From Actinomadura graeca (GTDB lineage Bacteria; Actinomycetota; Actinomycetes; Streptosporangiales; Streptosporangiaceae), in the NCBI RefSeq assembly GCF_019175365.1, contig NZ_CP059572.1:4898001-4962000 (forward strand): a stretch of DNA of 64,000 nucleotides. Reading direction: 5' to 3'. Position 1 is the stretch's first letter. Every line of letters begins with the position of its first letter. Positions 9,343 to 16,243 of the stretch are shown piece after piece. A model generated the notes under the pieces. That model ran no database searches, was not told the origin of the DNA, and saw only the letters and a program-made list of their open reading frames with translations. Both the position numbers and the translations under genes were made by a program.

Positions 9343-9753
9343 ATGGACATCACCATTCACACCACCTTCCTTCCGCACGACGACCCGGACGCCTCCCTGG
9401 CCTTCTACCGCGACGTCCTCGGCTTCGAGGTCCGCGCCGACGTCGGCCAGGGCAAGATGCGCTGGATCACGGTCGGCCCGCCCGGCCAGCCCGGTACGTC
9501 CATCCTCCTGGCGCCGCCCGCCACCGACCCCGGGATCACCGACGACGAGCGCCGCACCATCGCCGAGATGATGGCCAAGGGCACCTACGGCTGGATCCTG
9601 CTCGCCACCCCGAATCTCGACGACACCTTCGAGAAGGTCCAGGCCGGCGACGCCGAGGTCGTCCAGGAGCCGACGGACCAGCCCTGGGGCGCCCGCGACT
9701 GCGCCTTCCGCGACCCCGCGGGCAACCTGATCCGCATCCAGGAACAGCGCTGA
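9343..9753 (+). CDS. VOC (glyoxalase/bleomycin-resistance fold) protein
   Basis: 136 residues beginning MDITIHTTFLPHDD; an alternative GTG lies 9 nt upstream. The pattern ASLAFYRDVLGFEVRADVG followed late by CAFRDPAGNLIRIQE is the paired beta-alpha-beta-beta-beta signature of vicinal-oxygen-chelate proteins, with a Glu near the C-terminus as possible metal ligand. Family members include glyoxalases, dioxygenases and antibiotic-binding proteins; the substrate cannot be told from sequence. The AraC-type gene 60 nt downstream on the same strand suggests co-regulation, and this pairing is common in actinomycetes. Membership of the PKS operon is possible but unproven. Confidence 0.85.
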   Translation: MDITIHTTFLPHDDPDASLAFYRDVLGFEVRADVGQGKMRWITVGPPGQPGTSILLAPPATDPGITDDERRTIAEMMAKGTYGWILLATPNLDDTFEKVQAGDAEVVQEPTDQPWGARDCAFRDPAGNLIRIQEQR

Positions 9754-9812
9754 ACGCCGCCTTACGAGCGGCCGTCCCCAGGTACTCGCGGAAACGGACA
9801 AGGAGTCTTCCG

Positions 9813-10274
9813 ATGTGCAGTCCCGGCTGGTCACGCGCGCTCACCGCGGCGCAGCGCCTGAACGATCTCGCGCGGCTGCGCCGCGTCCGCGACCGGATCG
9901 ACCGGGACTACGCACAGCCCCTGGACGTCGAGGCGCTCGCCCGTGGCGTGCACATGTCGGCGGGGCATCTCAGCCGCCAGTTCCGCCTCGCCTACGGCGA
10001 ATCGCCGTACAGCTACCTGATGACGCGGCGCATCGAACGCGCCATGGCCCTGCTGCGCCGAGGTGACCTCAGCGTCACCGACGTGTGCTTCGCGGTCGGC
10101 TGCTCCTCGCTCGGCACGTTCAGCACCCGCTTCACCGAGCTGGTCGGCATCCCGCCCAGCGCCTACCGCCGCCGCACGGCAGGCGCTGGGGCGGAGATGC
10201 CCCCCTGCCTCGCGAAGCAGGTGACAAGACCCATCAGAAACCAGACACCAACCCCCGAACCACAACCAGCCTGA
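9813..10274 (+). CDS. AraC-family transcriptional regulator, DNA-binding domain only
   Basis: 153 residues, ATG preceded by AAGGAG (9800-9805). Residues of about 25-125 form the two helix-turn-helix motifs of AraC/XylS proteins: ALARGVHMSAGHLSRQF for the first and DVCFAVGCSSLGTFSTRF with the family ending GIPPSAYRR for the second. There is no sensory or dimerisation domain, so it resembles the SoxS/MarA-sized single-domain type. It probably acts on its own promoter and on the VOC gene just upstream. The 30 or so residues after the second motif are low-complexity and may be poorly conserved. Confidence 0.88.
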   Translation: MCSPGWSRALTAAQRLNDLARLRRVRDRIDRDYAQPLDVEALARGVHMSAGHLSRQFRLAYGESPYSYLMTRRIERAMALLRRGDLSVTDVCFAVGCSSLGTFSTRFTELVGIPPSAYRRRTAGAGAEMPPCLAKQVTRPIRNQTPTPEPQPA

Positions 10275-10343
10275 CCTTTCGCCCCGGACTCGCCGGGAAA
10301 GTTTGAATTAACTCAGCGTGGTCTTCTGATTACTGTTAGTTTG

Positions 10344-11255
10344 ATGCTCGTGCCTACGAACATGCATGAGCTGCCGCTGGAGATGGTTCGCAACCGGCCG
10401 GAACTCGTCCCCGCGTTACTGCGCACCGTCTTCAGCCTGGAGGTGCCCAGCCCAGACCGGATCACGCTGACGTCGGAGTCCTACGCTGACACGCATCCGG
10501 CCGAGCTGCGCTGTGACGCCACCGTCCTGCTGGGCGAACCCGAGGCCCCCGACCTCGGCGTCGTCGTGGAGTCGCAACTGCGGGCCCGGGAGGAGAAGAG
10601 ATACAGCTGGCCCGCCTACCTGGCCGCACTACGCCTGCGCCGCAGGTGCCCGGTGGTACTGCTGGTGCTCTGCCCTGACCGGGCCACCGCCCGAGGCTGC
10701 GCGGTGCCGATCGACATGGGACATCCTGGATGGGTGCTGACGCCGCTTACCGTCTCCCCGGAGGTGCTGCCGCCCATCACTGATCCGAACGAGGCGCGCC
10801 GCCTGCCGGAACTCGCCGTGCTCAGTGCCCCCGCACATGCCGACGGACCACACGCCGAAGCCGTCCTGCACAGCGTCGCCGCCGCGATCGAGACCCTGTC
10901 CGACAATGTCGGTGACCTATATCATGACTACATCTTGCCGCAGCTCTCTGAAGCCGCCCAGAAGCTACTGGAGGAGACCGTGGAAAAGAATGAGTACACC
11001 TGGGTCTCGAAGTTCGCCGTGAACCACCGATCGGCCGGCCGTGAGGAAGGCCGTCGGGAAGGCCGGGCAGAAGGTGAGGCGGACATGCTCTTGTTCGTGC
11101 TCGAAACGCGTGGTATTTCGGTCTCTGACCAAGTTCGCGACCAGATCAGGGCCTGCAGTGATCTCGATCAGCTTCAACGCTGGGCCAAGTGCGCGCTGAC
11201 CGCCGACTCGGCGGAAGATTTTACCTCCAACGTGTTGCAGCATAATACCGTGTGA
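10344..11255 (+). CDS. Rpn/PD-(D/E)XK-like protein of unknown function (intact copy)
   Basis: About 303 residues from ATG 10344. A possible TTG lies one codon earlier. It belongs to an actinomycete family with the opening NMHELPLEMVRNRPEL. ELRCDATVLL followed by LGVVVESQLR and KRYSWPAYLAALR looks like the D...ExQ core of PD-(D/E)XK nucleases and of the Rpn recombination-promoting family. The C-terminal third has a charged REEGRREGRAEGE stretch and ends in a small helical domain (VSDQVRDQIRACSDLDQLQRW). Codon use and the upstream 70 bp are less GC-rich than neighbouring genes, suggesting transfer. Three copies of the 3' end follow it. Nuclease activity is inference from fold resemblance only. 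Confidence 0.7.
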   Translation: MLVPTNMHELPLEMVRNRPELVPALLRTVFSLEVPSPDRITLTSESYADTHPAELRCDATVLLGEPEAPDLGVVVESQLRAREEKRYSWPAYLAALRLRRRCPVVLLVLCPDRATARGCAVPIDMGHPGWVLTPLTVSPEVLPPITDPNEARRLPELAVLSAPAHADGPHAEAVLHSVAAAIETLSDNVGDLYHDYILPQLSEAAQKLLEETVEKNEYTWVSKFAVNHRSAGREEGRREGRAEGEADMLLFVLETRGISVSDQVRDQIRACSDLDQLQRWAKCALTADSAEDFTSNVLQHNTV

Positions 11256-11317
11256 CACGGTCGATGCTGTCGGTTTACCTGTGAGTCGGCCGATGAGCAA
11301 AAAGGTCTCCGGAGGGT

Positions 11318-11346
11318 GCCCCGGATCGAGCGGGGCTTCTTGTTTT
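11318..11346 (+). terminator. Rho-independent terminator after the Rpn-like gene
   Basis: GCCCCG (11318-11323), a 7-nt loop and CGGGGC (11331-11336) form a perfect 6-bp stem, followed by TTCTTGTTTT. It lies 63 nt after the stop codon and gives the intact gene its own transcript end. Confidence 0.65.
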
Positions 11347-11472
11347 GCAACCTCAGCAAGCACGCATGACAGTCGCGTCTTTGCGCATGGTTTGCGCCGC
11401 CGCTTCCATGCCTGCTGCTGACGGAGCTTCTTGGCTGAGAGCCGGGGCGGTCGTGGTCAGGGCCGGGCTTCG

Positions 11473-11541
11473 GGTGACGGTGGGCGGCGGCGCGCTGGGG
11501 TGGTCAGAAGTCGAGGACGTGGCCGTGCCGGATCGCGGTGC
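11473..11541 (-). repeat. Displaced copy of the 3' end of the SSI gene
   Basis: About 70 bp here are almost identical to 12489-12557, which holds the last codons and downstream flank of the subtilisin-inhibitor gene on the minus strand (the GHVLDF-stop end). The match breaks at GCAGC, where this sequence turns directly into the CAGCTCTCTGAA that begins the Rpn tail fragment. The junction therefore lies in a few bases of shared sequence, consistent with illegitimate recombination. Confidence 0.75.
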
Positions 11542-11795
11542 AGCTCTCTGAAACCGCGCGCAAGCTCCTGGAGGAGACCGTGGAGAGGAACGGCCACAAG
11601 TGGATGTCGGACTTCGCCAAAGACCACCTCGCCGGAGGTGAGGCGAGGGCCGTCCTGCTCCTGCTGGGTGTGCGCGGTATTCCGGTTTCCGACGATGTCC
11701 GCGATCGGATCAACGGCTGCACTGATATCGATCAGCTGGACCGCTGGCTCAAGCGCGCTGCTGCTGCCAAGACCGCGGAGGAGCTCTTCCTCTGA
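11541..11795 (+). pseudogene. Rpn-like 3'-end fragment 1 (tail cassette)
   Basis: From CAGCTCTCTGAA this matches the intact gene from 10941 onward, reading LSETARKLLEETVERNGHKW through to a proper stop at 11795. It can be read as an 85-residue frame from 11538, but no promoter or ribosome site is seen and the first two thirds of the protein are missing. Relative to the intact copy it lacks the repeated EGR/EGE stretch, and its end, RINGCTDIDQLDRWLKRAAA...AEELFL, differs from the intact ending. It may be a silent alternative C-terminus or simple debris. Confidence 0.7.
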
Positions 11796-11955
11796 TCGTT
11801 TGTGCCGTTACCGGGTCAAGGGTGCTGTCTGAGGCCGGGTCTGTGCACTCACAAGCGTGCGCCGAGGGCCGCTGGCGGCGGGGTCCCGGACGGTTTCACC
11901 GCCGCGCTGGGGCCCTGGCAGGGCGGTCGTAGCCCATGATCACTGCAACGCCCTT

Positions 11956-12113
11956 CAGCTCTCTTAGGCCCGCCCGTAGCTACTGAAGGAGACCGTGGAA
12001 AGAACCGCTACACCTGGGTCTCGAAGTTCGCCGTGAACCACCGATTGGCAGGCCGCGAGGAAGGCCGCGCAGAAGGTGGGACGGACGTGCTCTTGTTCGT
12101 GCTCGAAACGCGT
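11956..12113 (+). pseudogene. Rpn-like 3'-end fragment 2, truncated and frameshifted
   Basis: CAGCTCTCTTAGGCCCGCCC onward is the same tail region as 10941-11113 of the intact gene, and after about 40 bases the two are nearly base-identical (TACACCTGGGTCTCGAAG and the following GTTCGCCGTGAACCACCG). An in-frame TAG and small deletions break the frame near its start. It ends abruptly at CGAAACGCG, where the next fragment begins. Confidence 0.7.
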
Positions 12114-12409
12114 CTGAAGCCGCCCGCCAAATCCCGGAGGAGATTGTGGAGCAGAACGGTCACGAGTGGATGTCCAACCTCGTTGAAGGCCACCGCGCAC
12201 GAGGACGCTCGGAGGCTTTTATAGAAGATTTTGTAAAAGGTCTAGCCAAGGGTCATGCCAAGGCTGTTCTGATCCTGCTGGGTGTGCGTGGCTTCTCGGT
12301 CTCCGATGACGATCGGGATCGGATCAACAACTGCACTGATATCGATCAGTTCGACCACTGGCTCAAGTGCGCCGTCACTGCGCAGAGCGCCGAGGAATTC
12401 GTCCTCTGA
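12114..12409 (+). pseudogene. Rpn-like 3'-end fragment 3 (tail cassette)
   Basis: Begins CTGAAGCCGCCCGCC, again the same entry point into the tail, and runs to a stop at 12409. An 87-residue frame from ATG 12146 reads MEQNGHEWMSNLVEGHRARG, then KGHAKAVLILLGVRGFSVSDDD and DIDQFDHWLKCAV...EEFVL. The end resembles fragment 1 more than the intact copy. There is no clear ribosome site, so expression is doubtful. Confidence 0.68.
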
Positions 12410-12521
12410 TCATCCTTCATCGGTCGCGAAGGTGCGGCCCGGGGAGACCTCGCGCGCCGCCGTCGTGGGTGTCGGTGAGGGAGCTTCTCGGGTGACGGTG
12501 GGCGGCGGCGCGCTGGGGTGG

Positions 12522-12932
12522 TCAGAAGTCGAGGACGTGGCCGTGCCTGATCGCGGCGCAGCCGTCGTTCGTGATGGTCTCGGAGTAGGGCTTGATCGGC
12601 TGGCCGCGCCAGTATCCGGTCGCGGTGGCATCGACGGGGATCCAGATCTGAAGGCAGCTGACGTGCGGCTTCGGGGGGACGAGCTGGATGTCCCCTCCGA
12701 CGGCGGCGAGTTCGGCGCAGGCGGCCGCCGCGTTCTTGTGGGTGCCCCCGGCCGGGTCGCAGGTAAGCGTCGCGGTGCGCCCTGCCCTACCGGACTGAGG
12801 AGCGACGCTGAGGTGGATCAGCGTCTGCGGTGCGGACGGGCTGGCCGTGGCGGATGCCGGGGCGGCCACCGTGGCGGCACCGCCCGCCAGCAGGGAGAGA
12901 CACAGAAGTAAGCGAGTCGTGGCGAGTGGCAT
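12522..12932 (-). CDS. Secreted subtilisin inhibitor (SSI family)
   Basis: 136-residue precursor, ATG preceded by GGGAG. Residues 1-29 are a Sec signal peptide (hydrophobic core, ending ASATA). The mature part has the SSI signature TLTCDPAGGTHKNAAAACAEL and AAVGGD, and four Cys (58, 72, 93, 125) placed for the two conserved disulfides. SSI proteins are extracellular dimeric inhibitors of subtilisin- and trypsin-like proteases. The reactive-site loop reads CLQIWIPV where classical SSI has CPMVYDPV, placing Gln95 at P1 and Leu at P2, an unusual combination. A secreted S1 protease is encoded about 8 kb away and could be a target, but that is inference. The 3' end of this gene is copied at 11473-11541. 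Confidence 0.9.
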   Translation of the reverse strand: MPLATTRLLLCLSLLAGGAATVAAPASATASPSAPQTLIHLSVAPQSGRAGRTATLTCDPAGGTHKNAAAACAELAAVGGDIQLVPPKPHVSCLQIWIPVDATATGYWRGQPIKPYSETITNDGCAAIRHGHVLDF

Positions 12933-13442
12933 GACATTCTCCCTAACTTGGAGTAAGTGATCTCATTACACCATCTGTAGTGTGTGGTGCATCGTCCGGA
13001 AGCGGCCACGGTGGCGTAGGCGCCCGGGGCCGTTAGTGATCATCGGCGGTTCGTGCTGCCGCCGCGGGACACCCTGCGCTCAGGAATCCGCAGAAATGGA
13101 CGTTGTGTAGTAGGGATGACTTCGTGGCTAGGTACATCTTCGAGACCTGAACTGATTTCTGCGCGTTCATCTTTCCGACCTTTGGGGGTTGGATTCAGGC
13201 TCTCTGTCTTCTTTGGTCGGCGTAAAGGCGTGATGGTAGTGCCAGCTATACCGAAGATCACCCGCAGGCGGGGACGACCGGCCGGGGCTCGTGACTGCAA
13301 ACTGCGTATACCGACGCGGTAAGGGCGGTGATCGAAGCCCTGTGGATTGCCCTCCGGGGATTTATCCGAAGGTGCCGAGCTGGAAGGTCGGTGCCGAACG
13401 CGTCTCGGTATGTCCGGTACAGCTGGAAAAGGAGATCGTTCG
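12933..13442 (+). other. Intergenic region between two divergent secreted-protein genes
   Basis: About 510 bp, noticeably less GC-rich than its surroundings. Open frames here (for example 13053-13322) have no ribosome site, no family resemblance and poor third-position GC bias, so I do not call a gene. It should hold the promoters of the SSI gene and of the gene at 13443. Confidence 0.5.
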
Positions 13443-13844
13443 ATGCGCGCGAAGATTCTCGTTGGAATGTCCCTGGCCGCGGCAGTGTCGGGTGGACTGG
13501 GAGCCATTCCGGCCATGGCCGCTCCGGCCGCCCCGGCCGCCCCCGCCAAGGCCGCCGCTGTGTGTACGGTCACGGCGGACATGCAGGAGGTCGAGCACCC
13601 CGTGCACAAGGTCTTGCTGGCCGCCGACATGTGGAAGGTGCAGTGTGAGGAGACGCGTCAGGTGAAGGTGAAGATCGACTACGTGACCGGGCGGACGGTC
13701 ACCTCGGAGGCCAACGTCGAGGCCGGGACCGAGTGGGAGGCCCTGGACTTCTCCCAGGACACCAGCGGCCGGGGCACGAGCGGCTACATCTCCTTCTACG
13801 AGAACGGCGAGTTCGTGTACGGGGAGAACCTCAACTGGAACTGA
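13443..13844 (+). CDS. Small secreted protein of unknown function
   Basis: 133 residues. ATG 13443 was chosen because AAAAGGAG lies 8 nt upstream and a signal peptide follows directly (positively charged start, hydrophobic core, AMA-A cleavage near residue 24); the longer frame from 13347 is not supported. The mature part is about 100 residues with two Cys (in AAVCTV and KVQCEE), likely one disulfide, and many beta-prone stretches ending FYENGEFVYGENLNWN. I do not recognise a family. It stands alone, convergent with the following minus-strand pair. Confidence 0.75.
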   Translation: MRAKILVGMSLAAAVSGGLGAIPAMAAPAAPAAPAKAAAVCTVTADMQEVEHPVHKVLLAADMWKVQCEETRQVKVKIDYVTGRTVTSEANVEAGTEWEALDFSQDTSGRGTSGYISFYENGEFVYGENLNWN

Positions 13845-13911
13845 CCGTCCAACGTCGTGTGCCTCGTCCTCCCGGATAGGAATGGGCCTCGGACATCCGT
13901 GCGCGATGCTC

Positions 13912-14340
13912 TCAGAATGTGCCTTGATGTTCGAGGGCCTCACCTATCCGAGGGATGAGCTGGGCGGAGATCCTGCCCACGGCCCAATCGGGGTCGGCAC
14001 AGGGGGCAAGCGGCTCATCGCCGCCCGACACGTACCAGAAGCCCGCGTCCTCGCGTACCACGGTGACGCCGGCCTTGACACGCGGCACCTGCGGGTCGAA
14101 CACGCGCAGCCTCGGTGGGGAAACAGCGAGCCGAGCGTGCACGGTCCAACCCTGGCGTCGCAACCGGCGGGCGAGACGTCTGAGATGGCGTCTCGTCCGC
14201 CACACGTCGAGAGGACGCGGCGCGGCCGGTGAGCCAGGGGGGATCTCCACCGGCCACGCCGTCGCCCTCTCGGGCCGAGCCGTCCGGGGGTGGACGGCCC
14301 GCTCCGGTGGCGGGGTGGACGCTGGGGTCCGCCCCGTCAC
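13912..14340 (-). CDS. Conserved actinomycete protein of unknown function
   Basis: 142 residues from GTG 14340, which overlaps the TGA of the upstream gene as GTGA, indicating translational coupling. The N-terminal 45 residues are Pro/Arg-rich. After that comes RRLRRQGWTVHARL, then PPRLRVFDPQVP, AGFWYVSGGDEPLAPCADPDWA and a C-terminal helix. I recognise this pattern as a small protein commonly found beside XRE/DUF397 regulators, but no function is known to me. The longer frame to 14688 overlaps the real upstream gene and is rejected. Confidence 0.7.
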   Translation of the reverse strand: MTGRTPASTPPPERAVHPRTARPERATAWPVEIPPGSPAAPRPLDVWRTRRHLRRLARRLRRQGWTVHARLAVSPPRLRVFDPQVPRVKAGVTVVREDAGFWYVSGGDEPLAPCADPDWAVGRISAQLIPRIGEALEHQGTF

Positions 14341-14591
14341 CAGAACCTCTTCACGGCGGTGCTCGCACGGGCCGCCTCCCGGGTCAGCTCCGCCCGCAGC
14401 GCGATCGGGTCGGGACGCATCACCGTCGCATCCACCCCGGCCTTCGGGTCGATGAGAGTCGCGACATATTCCCCAAGTCCCCCATCCCACCGGCGAGACC
14501 GCCAAATGCGATGTCCGGGAAAATCTTCGCGTAGACGTTCGAGGGCCGGATTCTCTGGTTTCGGAACTGTGTCTTCCATGGAAGGTCCCAT
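14337..14591 (-). CDS. Small conserved protein, partner of the gene at 13912
   Basis: 84 residues; MEDTVPK, four codons in, is an alternative start. Sequence features are NPALERLREDFPGHRIWRS, WDGGLGEYVATL, AGVDATVMRPD and a charged helix at the end. Similar short proteins occur next to XRE regulators in actinomycetes. It is the first gene of a two-gene minus-strand operon and is divergent from the XRE gene at 14729, from which it is probably regulated. Function unknown. Confidence 0.7.
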   Translation of the reverse strand: MGPSMEDTVPKPENPALERLREDFPGHRIWRSRRWDGGLGEYVATLIDPKAGVDATVMRPDPIALRAELTREAARASTAVKRFW

Positions 14592-14592
14592 G

Positions 14593-14633
14593 CTGTGATC
14601 TGCGATCGGTGATTGTGTTATACAGAATCACAG
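14593..14633. promoter_or_regulatory. Inverted repeat in the divergent XRE promoter region
   Basis: CTGTGAT (14593-14599) and ATCACAG (14627-14633) are perfect 7-bp arms 27 bp apart, lying just upstream of the minus-strand pair and about 100 bp upstream of the XRE gene, in an AT-richer stretch with TTATAC between the arms. It is a plausible operator for the adjacent XRE regulator; binding is inference. Confidence 0.4.
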
Positions 14634-14728
14634 CAATGCGTCGTCCCTGGCCACGAAGCCGAAGCGGGGTGACGCTCGCCCCCCTCATAGATCAACTAAA
14701 CCCAGGGACGGGTTTGGTGGGAGTTCCC

Positions 14729-15553
14729 ATGGGATCGAACAAGGAACCATACGAAGCCCCCGCAATTCAGGCGTTCGGCTCCGAAGTGACCGCCTGGCGT
14801 ACGGCGGCCGGGCTCAACAAGACGGAGTTCGCCGAGAGCCTCGGATACACCCCCCAGTGGATCAGTCAGATCGAGTCCGCCAAGAGCATCCCGTCGAAGG
14901 AGTTCGCCGAGAACCTCGATACCTTCTTCCAGACCAACGGCCTCTTCTTCCGCCAGTGGAAGCGCATCGTCGAGACCCGCCACCTGGCCGTCCTCCCGCC
15001 CGGCTTCGCCGAGTACCTGGAGCGGGAAGCGGAGGCGGACCAGCTGCGGGTCTATCAGCTCATGCTCGTTCACGGCCTGCTTCAGACGGAAAGCTACATA
15101 CGCACGGTCGTCGGACACGACCAAGACCCGGACACCGCCGAGCGCCTCGTCGCCGAACGCCTCAAGAGACAGGAAATCCTCACCCGTCAGAACGCGCCAC
15201 GCGTCTGGTTCACCCTCGACGAGGGCGCCCTACGCCGCGCGATCACCGGACGGGACGTCATGCAGGAGCAGCTCGCACACATCCTCGCTTTGGGAGAGCT
15301 TCCCAACGTCTCGATCGATGTCGTACCGCAGTGCCCGACGTACTATCCCGGGCTAGCCGGGAGTTTCACCATGCTCGGCTTTGTCAACGGTCCAGATGTT
15401 GCGTACACCGAATCGGCGGGGCAGGGAATACTCATCCAGGAGCCACGGATTGTCGGTAGTTTCGCAGTACGGTACAACTCACTGCGAGGCGACGCGCTCC
15501 GTGTCGAGGAGTCGCGAGCCTTGATCACGAGCGTGATGGAGGAGTACGGATGA
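14729..15553 (+). CDS. XRE-family regulator with DUF5753 ligand-like domain
   Basis: 274 residues from ATG 14729; the track of open codons begins earlier but ATG 14729 places the helix-turn-helix normally near the N-terminus (LNKTEFAESLGYTPQWISQIES at roughly 28-49). The C-terminal two thirds form the DUF5753 domain, with LEREAEADQLRVYQLMLVHG, LLQTESYIRTVV and PGLAGSFTMLGF. Such proteins are abundant in actinomycetes, bind DNA and usually control or are controlled by an adjacent DUF397 gene, as with the WhiJ/BldB-type modules of Streptomyces. Here DUF397 follows with a 4-nt ATGA overlap. Confidence 0.9.
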   Translation: MGSNKEPYEAPAIQAFGSEVTAWRTAAGLNKTEFAESLGYTPQWISQIESAKSIPSKEFAENLDTFFQTNGLFFRQWKRIVETRHLAVLPPGFAEYLEREAEADQLRVYQLMLVHGLLQTESYIRTVVGHDQDPDTAERLVAERLKRQEILTRQNAPRVWFTLDEGALRRAITGRDVMQEQLAHILALGELPNVSIDVVPQCPTYYPGLAGSFTMLGFVNGPDVAYTESAGQGILIQEPRIVGSFAVRYNSLRGDALRVEESRALITSVMEEYG

Positions 15554-15921
15554 CCGCACCGGATCTATCGGCCGTGAAGTGGCGCAAGGCGAGCCGCAGT
15601 GCTCATGAGGGCGGTGACTGCGTCGAGATCGGGAGTATTCCGCAAGTAGCCGTTGAGGCATGGCACAAGGCGAGCCGCAGCGCTCATCAAGGCGGTGACT
15701 GCGTCGAGGTCGGAGAGGTGACACGGGCGTCGGCCGAGGCGTGGCGCAAGGCCAGCCGCAGCGGGCACGAGGGTGGTCAGTGCGTCGAGGTGGCGGAGGT
15801 CGGGCCGGTCGTGGCCGTCCGGGACTCCAAGGACCCGGACGGGCCGAAGCTGGCCTTCGGGGCCGCCGACTGGCGCGCGTTCACGCGCCGCGTCAGGGCG
15901 AGCGCCTACGACCTGACCTGA
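15550..15921 (+). CDS. DUF397 protein with triplicated N-terminal repeat
   Basis: 123 residues, roughly twice the usual DUF397 length. Residues 11-37 and 38-64 are near-identical 27-residue units (W-K-ASRSAH-GGDCVE), and the same segment begins a third time at 65 before the normal DUF397 ending AVRDSKDPDGPKLAF and DWRAF. At the DNA level the units are 81 bp, starting at 15580, 15661 and 15742. The ATG overlaps the XRE stop. DUF397 proteins are small acidic partners of DUF5753 regulators in development and stress control. The repeats imply three copies of the Cys-Val-Glu strand and may alter partner binding; a recent tandem expansion is the simplest explanation. Confidence 0.9.
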   Translation: MTAPDLSAVKWRKASRSAHEGGDCVEIGSIPQVAVEAWHKASRSAHQGGDCVEVGEVTRASAEAWRKASRSGHEGGQCVEVAEVGPVVAVRDSKDPDGPKLAFGAADWRAFTRRVRASAYDLT

Positions 15922-15947
15922 CCTTCGTCGATTCTCCTCGTGCACGG

Positions 15948-15988
15948 GCCCTCGTCTGCAGGATCACTGTCCCAAGGACGAGGGCTCT
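15948..15988. terminator. Hairpin after DUF397 (copy A)
   Basis: GCCCTCGTC (15948-15956) pairs with GACGAGGGC (15977-15985) across a 20-nt loop, followed by TCTTGCT. It can act on the + strand transcript. Confidence 0.5.
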
Positions 15989-16123
15989 TGCTGTGTGAGG
16001 TGCGAGGAGTTGGCCGGAGGCGCTGGGTGATCCCTCGGGGCCGCCGACTGGCGTGCCTTCACGCGCCGCGTCAGGGCGAGTGCCTACGACCTCACCTGAC
16101 CTTGCCCGATTCCCCTCGTCCAC

Positions 16124-16165
16124 GAGCCCTCGTCTGCAGGATCACTGTCCCAAGGACGAGGGCTC
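16124..16165. terminator. Hairpin after the duplicated DUF397 tail (copy B)
   Basis: GAGCCCTCGTC (16124-16134) pairs with GACGAGGGCTC (16155-16165), an 11-bp stem, longer than in copy A. It sits between convergent genes and could stop transcription from either side; no T run follows. Confidence 0.5.
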
Positions 16166-16243
16166 CTGCTGTGTGAGGTGCGGGGAGCTTCGCCGGACGA
16201 GCCGGGGTGATCCTCGGGGCCGCCGACTGCGGTGTTCGCCGTG

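Larger units (their letters stand above)
15857..16230 (+). repeat. Tandem direct repeat of about 178 bp carrying the DUF397 3' end and hairpin
   Basis: Unit A (15857-16034) contains the last 20 codons of DUF397, its stop and a hairpin. Unit B (16035-16214) repeats all of this at high identity, so it holds an orphan tail reading AADWRAFTRRVRASAYDLT-stop. A third unit starts at 16215 (TCGGGGCCGCCGACTG) but stops matching after 16 bp. Confidence 0.85.

Noticed and set aside
10344..11255. Reading the Rpn-like gene as an IS transposase
   Set aside because: No DDE motif, terminal inverted repeats or target-site duplication; only PD-(D/E)XK-like features.
13053..13322. Small gene between the SSI gene and the secreted protein
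   Set aside because: No ribosome site, poor third-position GC bias and no resemblance to any family.
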